NCBI GenBank assembly: GCA_900553265.1 | Contig: USDD01000007.1 | Coordinates: 1-49,048, forward strand | Length of the DNA stretch: 49,048 bases | Direction of reading: 5' to 3' | From: an uncultured Eubacteriales bacterium | GTDB taxonomy: Bacteria > Bacillota > Clostridia > Christensenellales > Aristaeellaceae | Shown here: one piece after another, positions 39,390 through 47,369 of the stretch | How positions within the stretch are numbered: position 1 is the stretch's first letter | Layout: each line of letters starts with the position of its first letter | The notes under the pieces: generated by a model | What the model saw: only the letters and a program-made list of their open reading frames with translations | Told to the model about the DNA's origin: nothing | Databases searched by the model: none | Position numbers and translations under genes: made by a program

Positions 39390-41696
39390 ATGCACTCCGC
39401 ACATGTCCGCGAGGGCCGGCCCGATCAGACCTGCGAGGCGCACAGCCGCGCGGCGGCGGCCTATGCCGGCGAGGCGCTCGCGGGAGTGGGCCTGTATTTC
39501 GCCGCATTTCTGGCGGCGCTGGTGCACGACATGGGCAAATTCACGGACGAATTTCTGGAATACCTTCGTCAGGCGGCACAGGGGAGCGCGCGGCGCGGCT
39601 CGGTGATTCACACCTTTGCCGCCGTTCGCTTTTTCCTGAAAAAGCATGCGCCGAAGTCGTTGGAGCTGGGTTTTGCGGACATCACCGCGGAGATTCTCGC
39701 CGCGGCCGTCGGCTCGCACCACGGCTTTTTCGATGTGTACAACGCGGATGGAGAGAACGGCTTTCAGCACCGCATGGAAAAGCAGCCCGAGTACGACGAG
39801 CGCGCGTTCCGGGCTTTTCTTCAGGAATGCGCGGGAGAGGACGAGCTGAACCGTCTGTTCGACCGGGCAGTGGAGGAAGTGACCGCGGTGCTGAACCGCA
39901 TTGACGCGCTCTGCGACACGGACGAGGAGCTGCAGTTCATGGTCAGCCTGCTCGTGCGGCTGCTGACCTCCGCCGTAGTGGAGGGCGACCGGCGCGACAC
40001 CGCCGAGTACATGTCGGATCGGCGCGTGGGCGTCTGCCCTCCAGCCGACGCGGCGCTTTGGGAGCGCTGTAGCCGCGCCATCGAGGCGCGCATCGGCCGG
40101 TTCGAATGCCGCGAGCCCATCCAGATCGCCCGGCGCGCCTTCTCGGACGAGTGCCGCGCCTTTGCCGATCAGCCGTCGGGCGTGTACCGGCTGGATCTGC
40201 CCACCGGCGGCGGAAAGACGCTGGCGGGGCTGCGCTACGCCGTGGCCCACGCGCAGGCGCAGGGCAAGCGGCGAATCTTCTACGTCGCGCCGCTGCTGTC
40301 CATCATCGATCAGAACGCGAAGGAGATTCGCGAGGCGCTGGGCATGGAGGAAATCCTTCAGGAGACCTGGGACGCGCCCGTCATCATCACGACGCTGGTT
40401 CGGCTGCTGGACACGCTGTTCTCCGGGCGAATGTCCGAGGTGCGCCGCTTCAAATCCCTGTGCGGCAGCGTGCTGATCTTCGACGAAATCCAGTCGCTGC
40501 CCAACAAAACCCTGTCCATGTTCAACCTGGCAATCAATTTCCTGACGGAAATCTGCGGCGCGACGGCGATTCTCTGCTCGGCGACGCAGCCGACGCTGGA
40601 CAAGGTGGAGCATCCGATCCGGCTCTCGGAGAAGAAGGTCGTCTCCGAGGAAACCCTGGAGCGCTATGCGCCCATCTTCCGGCGAACGCGGCTTCTGGAC
40701 GCGGGGCGCATGCGGCTGGAGGACATTCCGGCATGGCTCACGTCCATCATGGACGCGGACGAGCGGCTGCTGGTGGTCTGCAATACCAAGAGAGAGGCCG
40801 CGGCGCTGTTCGAGCGGCTTGATCTGCCGGGAACGCTGCGCTTCCACCTCTCGGCGGGCATGTGCATGGCCCATCGCAAGCGCGCGCTGGACGAGCTTCG
40901 GGCGGCGCTGGACGCGAAGAAGCGGCTGATCTGCGTGTCCACGCAGGTGATCGAGGCGGGAATCGACGTATCCTTTTCGAAGGTCATCCGCCTGACTGCC
41001 GGACTGGACAACGCCGTGCAGGCGGCAGGCCGCTGCAATCGCCACGGCGAATCGCCCGGGCCGCGCCCGGTCTATCTGCTGCGCGCGGAGGACGAAAAGC
41101 TGGGCAGTCTGACGGAGATTCAGGATGCGCAGAATGCGCTGAACGCGCTGCTGGCCGAGTACGCGCAGCATCCCGAGAAGTTTGATGGCGATCTCGCGTC
41201 CAATCGGGCGGTGGAATTCTATTACAAATATCTCTATGGTCATCAGAAGAATAACGCGCAGAACTATCCGCTGCGCGGCGGCGGGACGCTGCTGGAGCTG
41301 CTGTCCGAAAACGAGCATCGCGCGGCGAAGAACGCGCATCCGGACTTCTGGTTCCTCTGTCAGGCCTTTCAGACGGCGGGAAAGGAGTTTACGGTGTTCG
41401 ACGACCAGACGGAGAGCGTTTTAACGCCCTATGGCGAGGGCGCGGCGCTGATCGTGAACCTGAACGGCGAGCGGGCGCGCTATGATTTCGAATACGCGAA
41501 GGCGCAGCTCGAAATGGCGAAGGAATACTCGGTCAGTCTGTTCCCGGACGCGGTGCGGCGGCTGCGCGCGGAGAACGCGGTTTACGAAATCGGCGTGGGC
41601 GTGCTGGCGCTGCGCCCGGAATATTACGACGAGTACACGGGCGTGCTGTCCGCGGCAAAGGAGGGAGCTTCCGCTTGCGATATCCAAATATTGTAG
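39390..41696 (+). CDS. cas3: Cas3 helicase-nuclease, type I-C
   Basis: A 768-residue fused HD nuclease and SF2 helicase that degrades target DNA after Cascade binding. The HD domain shows 'AHSRAAAAYAG' (H18), 'LVHDMGKF' (H46, D47) and 'GSHHGFF'. Helicase motif I is 'LPTGGGKT' (271-277 region), motif II 'DEIQ' (near 365), motif III 'SATQP' and motif VI 'QAAGRCNRHG'. The length and domain order fit type I-C Cas3. GAGGAGAGGAAG precedes the ATG. Its end overlaps the cas5 start by 22 bases, so the two are translationally coupled. Confidence 0.96.
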   Translation: MHSAHVREGRPDQTCEAHSRAAAAYAGEALAGVGLYFAAFLAALVHDMGKFTDEFLEYLRQAAQGSARRGSVIHTFAAVRFFLKKHAPKSLELGFADITAEILAAAVGSHHGFFDVYNADGENGFQHRMEKQPEYDERAFRAFLQECAGEDELNRLFDRAVEEVTAVLNRIDALCDTDEELQFMVSLLVRLLTSAVVEGDRRDTAEYMSDRRVGVCPPADAALWERCSRAIEARIGRFECREPIQIARRAFSDECRAFADQPSGVYRLDLPTGGGKTLAGLRYAVAHAQAQGKRRIFYVAPLLSIIDQNAKEIREALGMEEILQETWDAPVIITTLVRLLDTLFSGRMSEVRRFKSLCGSVLIFDEIQSLPNKTLSMFNLAINFLTEICGATAILCSATQPTLDKVEHPIRLSEKKVVSEETLERYAPIFRRTRLLDAGRMRLEDIPAWLTSIMDADERLLVVCNTKREAAALFERLDLPGTLRFHLSAGMCMAHRKRALDELRAALDAKKRLICVSTQVIEAGIDVSFSKVIRLTAGLDNAVQAAGRCNRHGESPGPRPVYLLRAEDEKLGSLTEIQDAQNALNALLAEYAQHPEKFDGDLASNRAVEFYYKYLYGHQKNNAQNYPLRGGGTLLELLSENEHRAAKNAHPDFWFLCQAFQTAGKEFTVFDDQTESVLTPYGEGAALIVNLNGERARYDFEYAKAQLEMAKEYSVSLFPDAVRRLRAENAVYEIGVGVLALRPEYYDEYTGVLSAAKEGASACDIQIL

Positions 41697-42406
41697 AATT
41701 TGAACTGTACGGCCCCTATGGATTGTTTTCCGATCCCATCACGCGCGTGGGCGGCGAAAAATCCACCTATCAGGTGCCGACCTACGAGGCGCTGAAGGGC
41801 GCTCTGTCGTCGGTTTACTGGAAGCCGACGCTGATCTGGTACATCGACGCGGTGCGCGTGATGAATCCCATCCAGACGGAGGTCAAGGGCGTTCGCACGC
41901 TGCCGTATGCCAAGGGCAACAGCGATCTGTTCTATTACACCTATCTGAAGGACTGCCGCTATCAGGTGCGCGCCCATTTCGAATGGAACCGCAACCGCCC
42001 GGAACTGGAGCAGGACCGCAACGAGTACAAGCACCACGAGATCGCCCGGCGGATGATCCGCAAGGGCGGTCGGCGGGATGTGTATCTGGGCGCGCGGGAG
42101 TGTCAGGCCTATGTGGAGCCCTGCGAATTCGGCAGCGGCGAGGGCGCTTACGATCAGATTCCCGAGCTGGCCTTCGGACTGATGGTGCACGGAATCACCT
42201 ATCCCGACGAGGCGTGGTCGCCGGAGACGCAGGGGCGCATGACCGTCAACTTCTGGCGGCCGGTGATGAAAAACGGCGTGATCGAATTTCCCAAGCCCTC
42301 TCAGTGCCCGATTCACAAGCCGCTGCACGAGATGGAGATGAAGTCCTTCGGCGACGGCAACTTCACCGGTCTGGGCGAATTTGCGGAGGTGGACGGATGG
42401 GACTGA
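41675..42406 (+). CDS. cas5c: Cas5c, Cascade subunit and crRNA endonuclease
   Basis: A 243-residue Cas5 of subtype I-C (Cas5d). In I-C systems there is no Cas6, and Cas5 itself cuts the pre-crRNA. The N terminus 'IVEFELYGPYGLFSDPITR' and 'STYQVPTYEALKGALSSVYW' are typical, and the 'HHEIARRMIRKGGRRDVYLG' segment is consistent with the nuclease region. The start is a TTG at 41675 with GGAGGGAG about 8 bases upstream, inside the end of cas3. It overlaps cas8c by 10 bases. Confidence 0.95.
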   Translation: MRYPNIVEFELYGPYGLFSDPITRVGGEKSTYQVPTYEALKGALSSVYWKPTLIWYIDAVRVMNPIQTEVKGVRTLPYAKGNSDLFYYTYLKDCRYQVRAHFEWNRNRPELEQDRNEYKHHEIARRMIRKGGRRDVYLGARECQAYVEPCEFGSGEGAYDQIPELAFGLMVHGITYPDEAWSPETQGRMTVNFWRPVMKNGVIEFPKPSQCPIHKPLHEMEMKSFGDGNFTGLGEFAEVDGWD

Positions 42407-44199
42407 TGCAGAAGGCGCTGGAAACCTACGACGCCATGAGCGCGTGGGTGGGCGTGGCGGTGGAGAACCGGGAAACCCTCGCGCCGGTGGGGCACATCAC
42501 CGCCAAGGCGAAGATCGAAATCACGCTGGACGCGGATGGCGGATTCGTGCAGGCCCGGGCGATGGACGAGAAGATCATCATCCCCGCGACGGAGGAATCG
42601 GCGGGCCGCACCAGCGCGCCGGCGGCGCATCCGCTGTGCGAGCAGATCGGCTATCTGCTGCCGGGCAACGAGGAAAAATTCAGACTCTACACGCAGCAGC
42701 TGGAACAGTGGGCGAATTCCAGATACGGAAGCCCCAAGCTGAACGCGATTCTGAATTACGTTCGGCGCGGAACGCTTCAGACCGACCTTGCTCGGGCCGG
42801 GCTGCTTCAGATGGACGAAAAGGGCGCGGTCAAGAACGAAAAGGACATGGTGCGCTGGATTGTGAACGGCGTGGGCGAGGAGAGCGGCCCGGTCTGGACG
42901 GATCCCAGATTGCTGCGCGGCTTTGGCGAGTTCTATCTCGAGAGCCGCGCGGGAACCGCCGATCGTCTGTGCATGCTCACCGGCGAGGAGACCCTCGGCG
43001 CGGCGCAGCATCTCAAGGGCGTGGTGCCGATGCACGGAAACGCCAAGATCATCTCGGGCAACGATACGTCGAATTTCACCTATCTGGGGCGCTTTGCGGA
43101 CGCGGGCGAGGCGGCCACGGTGGGCTATATCGCCTCTCAGAAGGCGCACAACGCGCTGAAATGGCTGGTGTGCAACGACGGCTATCCCTTCGGCAGCCGC
43201 ACGTTCGTCTGCTGGAATCCTCAGGGACTGGAGGTGCCCAAGGTTCAGACACCGCTGGGGAAAAACCGAAAGTCCGATGGAAAGGAAGAACCGCTGAAGC
43301 CGACGGCGTATCGGGAAGAGCTGGAAAAGACGGTGCGCGGCTGGAAGAATTCGCTTCCGCAGAATGCGGGCGTGGTGCTGGCGGCCTTCGACGCGGCCAC
43401 GGCGGGACGGCTGGCCGTGCTCTATTACAACGAGCTTCAGGCCTCGGACTTCATCGACCGGCTGGCTTATTGGGACGAGACCTGCTGCTGGTACGACAGC
43501 CGCTGGGGCACGATGTCGCCGCTGCTGGACAGGATTGTGCAGTTTGCCTTCGGCGTGCAGCGCGGCAGCGACGAGTCGGCGCGCGTGGAGGTGGACGACA
43601 AGGTGCGCGCGCAGCAGCTGCAGCGCATGCTGACCTGCCGCACGGAGAAGGGAGCCATGCCCGAGGACGTGATGCGCGCCTTGGTGCGCAAATGCGACAA
43701 TCTTCAGGTTTACAACGCCCATAACCGCGACACGCTGCTGTTCACGGCCTGCGCGGTGGTTCGAAAGTACAGAATGGATCGCAAGAAGGAGGATTTGCCC
43801 ATGGCACTGGAACCCGATAAGAGGGATCGAAGCTATCAGTTCGGGCGGCTGCTCGCCGTGCTGGAAAAGGCGGAGCGGGACACCTATGACAAGGATGAAA
43901 AGCGCGAAACCAACGCCATTCGCCTTCAGCCCATGTTCGTTCGCCGCCCGGGAACCACGGCGAAGACCGTGCTGGAGCAGGTGAAAAACGCCTACTATCC
44001 GCGGCTGTCGGTGAAAAGCCGAAATTTCTACGAGATACTCATCGGACAGATCATGGAGCAGATTTCCGAATGCACGGAAGAAAAATACGACTCGCCGCTG
44101 ACGGAGACCTATCTGCTCGGCTACTATCTGCAAAAGAACGCGCTGTACACCAAAAAGCAGGACGATACGGAGGTTGAAAACGATGACGCTCAGGAATAA
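42397..44199 (+). CDS. cas8c: Cas8c (Csd1), large Cascade subunit
   Basis: A 600-residue large subunit of the type I-C interference complex, involved in PAM recognition and Cas3 recruitment. It matches Csd1 by 'LQKALETYDAM'-like start, 'RLCMLTGEETLGAAQHLKGV', 'GYIASQKAHNALKWLVCNDG' and 'LVRKCDNLQVYNAHNRDTLL'. The real start is ATG 42397 (GGAGG 7 bases before), not the much longer upstream frame, because it overlaps cas5c in the same way as its neighbours. Its end overlaps cas7 by 17 bases. Confidence 0.94.
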   Translation: MGLMQKALETYDAMSAWVGVAVENRETLAPVGHITAKAKIEITLDADGGFVQARAMDEKIIIPATEESAGRTSAPAAHPLCEQIGYLLPGNEEKFRLYTQQLEQWANSRYGSPKLNAILNYVRRGTLQTDLARAGLLQMDEKGAVKNEKDMVRWIVNGVGEESGPVWTDPRLLRGFGEFYLESRAGTADRLCMLTGEETLGAAQHLKGVVPMHGNAKIISGNDTSNFTYLGRFADAGEAATVGYIASQKAHNALKWLVCNDGYPFGSRTFVCWNPQGLEVPKVQTPLGKNRKSDGKEEPLKPTAYREELEKTVRGWKNSLPQNAGVVLAAFDAATAGRLAVLYYNELQASDFIDRLAYWDETCCWYDSRWGTMSPLLDRIVQFAFGVQRGSDESARVEVDDKVRAQQLQRMLTCRTEKGAMPEDVMRALVRKCDNLQVYNAHNRDTLLFTACAVVRKYRMDRKKEDLPMALEPDKRDRSYQFGRLLAVLEKAERDTYDKDEKRETNAIRLQPMFVRRPGTTAKTVLEQVKNAYYPRLSVKSRNFYEILIGQIMEQISECTEEKYDSPLTETYLLGYYLQKNALYTKKQDDTEVENDDAQE

Positions 44200-45022
44200 G
44201 ATCGATTTTGTGGCGCTGGTTTCCGTCACGAACGCAAACAGCAACGGCGACCCGCTCAACGGCAACCGCCCGAGGACGGACTACAGCGGCTTCGGCGAGA
44301 TTTCGGACGTGTGCATCAAGCGCAAGATCCGCAACCGCATGCAGGACATGGGCCTGCCCATCTTCGTGCAGTCGGACGACCGCTGCGACGACGGCATGGC
44401 CAGTCTGAAGGATCGCGCCAAGCCGCTGTCCGAGCTGAAGGATCCGGTTAAGTTCGCCCAGATGGCCTGCGAAAAGTGGGCGGACGTGCGCGCCTTCGGC
44501 CAGGTGTTTGCCTTTAATGGCTTCGGCTGCAAGTCCGTGGGCGTGCGCGGCCCGGTGTCCATCCATCAGGCGGTCAGCGTGGATCCCGTGGAGGTGCTGT
44601 CCATGCAGATCACCAAGAGCGTCAGCGGCGAGCGCAAGAACGCCCAGGATCGCGGCAGCGACACCATGGGCATGAAGCACTTCGTGCGCTTCGGCCTGTA
44701 TGAGGTCAAGGGCTCCATCAACGTGCAGCTGGCGGAAAAGACGGGCTTCAGCGAGGAGGACGCGCAGACCATTCGCGAGTGCCTGCGCACGCTGTTCGTC
44801 AACGACGCCTCCTCCGCGCGTCCCGACGGCTCCATGGAGGTCGTAAAGCTCTACTGGTGGCAGCACGACTGCAAGGACGGCCAGTATTCCTCCGCCAAGG
44901 TGCACCATTCGCTGCACGTTCAGCGCAGGGCGGACGTGGCGGTGGCTTCCTCCGCGGGTGATTACGACATCACGCTGGACGAGCTGCCCGGACTGAACTG
45001 CGAGGTCATCGAAGGACTATGA
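44183..45022 (+). CDS. cas7c: Cas7c (Csd2), Cascade backbone subunit
   Basis: A 279-residue Cas7 of subtype I-C that forms the helical backbone along the crRNA. 'IDFVALVSVTNANSNGDPLN', 'ISDVCIKRKIRNRMQDMGLP', 'RAFGQVFAFNGFG', 'GVRGPVSIHQAVSVDPVEVL' and 'MGMKHFVRFGLYEVKGSINV' are conserved. ATG 44183 is chosen, with GGAGG 9 bases upstream; a TTG at 44174 sits too close to the ribosome-binding site. It overlaps cas4 by 4 bases. Confidence 0.95.
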   Translation: MTLRNKIDFVALVSVTNANSNGDPLNGNRPRTDYSGFGEISDVCIKRKIRNRMQDMGLPIFVQSDDRCDDGMASLKDRAKPLSELKDPVKFAQMACEKWADVRAFGQVFAFNGFGCKSVGVRGPVSIHQAVSVDPVEVLSMQITKSVSGERKNAQDRGSDTMGMKHFVRFGLYEVKGSINVQLAEKTGFSEEDAQTIRECLRTLFVNDASSARPDGSMEVVKLYWWQHDCKDGQYSSAKVHHSLHVQRRADVAVASSAGDYDITLDELPGLNCEVIEGL

Positions 45023-45687
45023 CGCAGGACGACGATCTTCAGCTCTCGGGCATTCAGCACTTCTCCTTCTGCCGCCGGCAGTGGGCGCTGATTCACATTG
45101 AGGATCAGTGGCAGGAAAACGGTCTGACGGCGGAGGGGCGCGTGCAGCACGACCGCGTGCACGACGAGAGCATTTCGGACTTTCGCGGCGGTGTGCTGAC
45201 GCTGCGCGGCATGCGGATTCGCTCGGATCGCCTGCGCGTCAGCGGCGTCTGCGACGCGGTGGAATTCACGCCCGATCTCGACGGAATAGCGCTGCGCGGG
45301 AGGGAGGGACTGTGGCGGCCCTGCCCGGTGGAATACAAGCATGGCGCGGGCAAGCTCAGCGACTGCGACCGGCTCCAGCTGGCCGCTCAGGCGCTTTGCC
45401 TCGAAGAAATGCTCTGCTGCGAAATCCCCGCAGGCGCGCTGTTCTATTGGAAAACCCGCCGCCGGGAGCGTGTGGAGATCGACGCAGGGCTGCGCGAAAA
45501 GACGGAGCGCATGCTCCGCGAGATGCGGGAGTACTATGATCGCCGCTATACGCCCCGCGTGAAGCCGGGAAAGGCCTGCGAGAGCTGTTCGCTGAGCGAC
45601 GCGTGTCTGCCCAGACTGCTGCGAAAGGGGGAGGCCGCCTCGGTCGCGGAGTATGTCCGCAGGCACGCGGCGGAGACGGGAGAATGA
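45019..45687 (+). CDS. cas4: Cas4 nuclease of the adaptation module
   Basis: A 222-residue Cas4 with the RecB-like nuclease core 'PCPVEYKHG' and the iron-sulfur cysteines, one in 'FSFCRRQWALI' near the N terminus and three in 'CESCSLSDACLP' at the C terminus. Cas4 trims prespacers and helps select those next to a PAM. Four-base overlaps with both neighbours (cas7c and cas1) show tight coupling. Confidence 0.95.
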   Translation: MTQDDDLQLSGIQHFSFCRRQWALIHIEDQWQENGLTAEGRVQHDRVHDESISDFRGGVLTLRGMRIRSDRLRVSGVCDAVEFTPDLDGIALRGREGLWRPCPVEYKHGAGKLSDCDRLQLAAQALCLEEMLCCEIPAGALFYWKTRRRERVEIDAGLREKTERMLREMREYYDRRYTPRVKPGKACESCSLSDACLPRLLRKGEAASVAEYVRRHAAETGE

Positions 45688-46715
45688 AAAAGCTGCTCAA
45701 CACGCTGTACGTCACGTCCGAGGACGCGTTTCTCGCGCTGGACGGCGAGAACATCGTCGTCCGCTTCGCCGACGACACGGAGAAGGCCATCCCGCTGCAC
45801 CTGCTGTCCTCCGTCGTGTCCTTTTCCTACAAGGGCGCGACTCCGGCGCTCATGGGCAAGTGCGTGCAGAGCGGCGTGGCCATGGCGTTTTACACGCCGC
45901 AGGGTCGGTTCCTCTGTCAGGTGGGCAACGAGACCGCCGGCAACGTCTATCTCCGCCGCGAGCAGTATCGCCGGGCGGACGACGCGGCGCAGTCGCTGGC
46001 CATTGCGCGGAATTTCATCGCCGGAAAGCTCTACAACGCCAAGTTTGTGCTGCTTCGCTGCGCCCGGGATCACGCGCTTCAGGCGGACGCCGAGAAGCTC
46101 CGCGGCGCGGCGGCGTCGCTGCACGAATCGCTGAGCGCCTGTCTGTCGGCTCAGAGCGACGACCGGCTGCGCGGCGTCGAGGGCAACGCGGCCTCGGCCT
46201 ATTTTCAGGCCTTCGACGAGATGATTCTCCGAGAAAAGCAGGCCTTCGCCTTTCGTGGGCGCAGCCGCCGTCCGCCGCTGGATCGAATCAACGCGCTGCT
46301 GTCCTTCGCCTATTCGCTTTTGACAAGCGATTGCGCCGCCGCGCTGCGCGGCGTGGGGCTGGATCCCTACGTTGGCTTCATGCACGTCGACCGCCCGGGC
46401 CGCAAATCGCTGGCGCTGGATCTGGTGGAGGAGTTGCGTCCGGTCTGTGCCGACCGCTTCGTGCTGACGCTTGTCAACAACCGTGTGCTGTCGCCGGGCG
46501 ATTTCGTCGTGCAGGAGAGCGGCGCGGTGCTTCTGACCGACGAGGCGCGCAGGACCTTCCTGAGCGAATGGCAGAAGCGCAAGCGCGAGACGCTGACGCA
46601 TCCCTATCTGGACGAGAAAATCGAGTGGGGACTGGTTCCGCACGTGCAGGCGCTGCTTCTGGCGCGCTATGTTCGCGGCGATCTGGATCAGTATCCGCCG
46701 TTTTTCTGGAAATGA
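45684..46715 (+). CDS. cas1: Cas1 integrase
   Basis: A 343-residue Cas1 integrase of the I-C type. It contains 'GVEGNAASAYFQAF' (catalytic Glu) and 'YVGFMHVDRPGRKSLALDLV' (catalytic His and downstream Asp/Glu). With Cas2 it inserts new spacers at the leader end. It overlaps cas4 by 4 bases. Confidence 0.96.
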   Translation: MKKLLNTLYVTSEDAFLALDGENIVVRFADDTEKAIPLHLLSSVVSFSYKGATPALMGKCVQSGVAMAFYTPQGRFLCQVGNETAGNVYLRREQYRRADDAAQSLAIARNFIAGKLYNAKFVLLRCARDHALQADAEKLRGAAASLHESLSACLSAQSDDRLRGVEGNAASAYFQAFDEMILREKQAFAFRGRSRRPPLDRINALLSFAYSLLTSDCAAALRGVGLDPYVGFMHVDRPGRKSLALDLVEELRPVCADRFVLTLVNNRVLSPGDFVVQESGAVLLTDEARRTFLSEWQKRKRETLTHPYLDEKIEWGLVPHVQALLLARYVRGDLDQYPPFFWK

Positions 46716-46722
46716 GGCGAAC

Positions 46723-47013
46723 ATGCTGCTGCTGATTACCTACGACGTGAACACCACGACGGCCAGCGGTCGCCGCAGGCTTTCGCGCATCGCCAAAATC
46801 TGCTGCAATTACGGCCAGCGCGTGCAGAACTCGGTGTTCGAATGCGTGCTGGATTCCGCCCAGCTCGTCGGCGTTCGCGCCCAGCTGCTGGACGTCATGG
46901 ACGAAAAAATCGACAGCATCCGCATCTACAACCTTGGCAATCGCACCACTGCGCGCATCGAGCAATACGGCCTTAAGCAGTCTTACGATCCCGAGGGTGA
47001 CCTGATCCTGTAG
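46723..47013 (+). CDS. cas2: Cas2 adaptation protein
   Basis: A 96-residue Cas2 dimer-forming protein with the N-terminal 'LLLITYDVNTTTASGRRRL' (conserved Asp at position 8) and 'YGQRVQNSVFECVLDSAQL'. It bridges the Cas1 dimers in the integration complex. ATG 46723 lies 7 bases after the cas1 stop, with GAGG upstream; the longer upstream frame is not supported. Confidence 0.95.
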   Translation: MLLLITYDVNTTTASGRRRLSRIAKICCNYGQRVQNSVFECVLDSAQLVGVRAQLLDVMDEKIDSIRIYNLGNRTTARIEQYGLKQSYDPEGDLIL

Positions 47014-47369
47014 CCAAAGCAGGGCAGATTTGTTTTGCAGAGGGGACGTCTTGCTTGAAAATGCCGGAGAATCATAGCAAAATAGTGCGCAGAGAGGCGT
47101 GCGGCAGTGATGGCTTTCCGTGTGACGGAAAGGCATAAGGAAATCTGAAAGACAGTCTGCATCATCGTCCTAAAAGCAGATCATGGGCAGAATCCCCAAT
47201 CGTGCGAAGCGGAAGCTGCGCCCATTTCCCCGGTCGGTTCGCACCAAAACAAGTCGAAATTCGCCGCTTTTCCGCCACAAAAGTGAAGAAAAAGCAGCAC
47301 CCCTCACGACAAATTCGCAAGAATTCCCATATGTTGTGTTCCAAAGGCAAAATAAGGGAATGTCTTGCC
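47014..47369 (+). promoter_or_regulatory. CRISPR leader
   Basis: A 356-bp gene-free stretch between cas2 and the first repeat, less GC-rich than its surroundings, expected to carry the array promoter and the leader-anchoring sequences used by Cas1-Cas2. A hairpin CTTTCCGT/ACGGAAAG lies at 47114-47132. No firm -35/-10 pair was identified. Short frames entering the array are not believed to be genes. Confidence 0.7.

Noticed and set aside
47114..47132. Terminator in the CRISPR leader
   Set aside because: The 8-bp stem is not followed by a T run in either direction.
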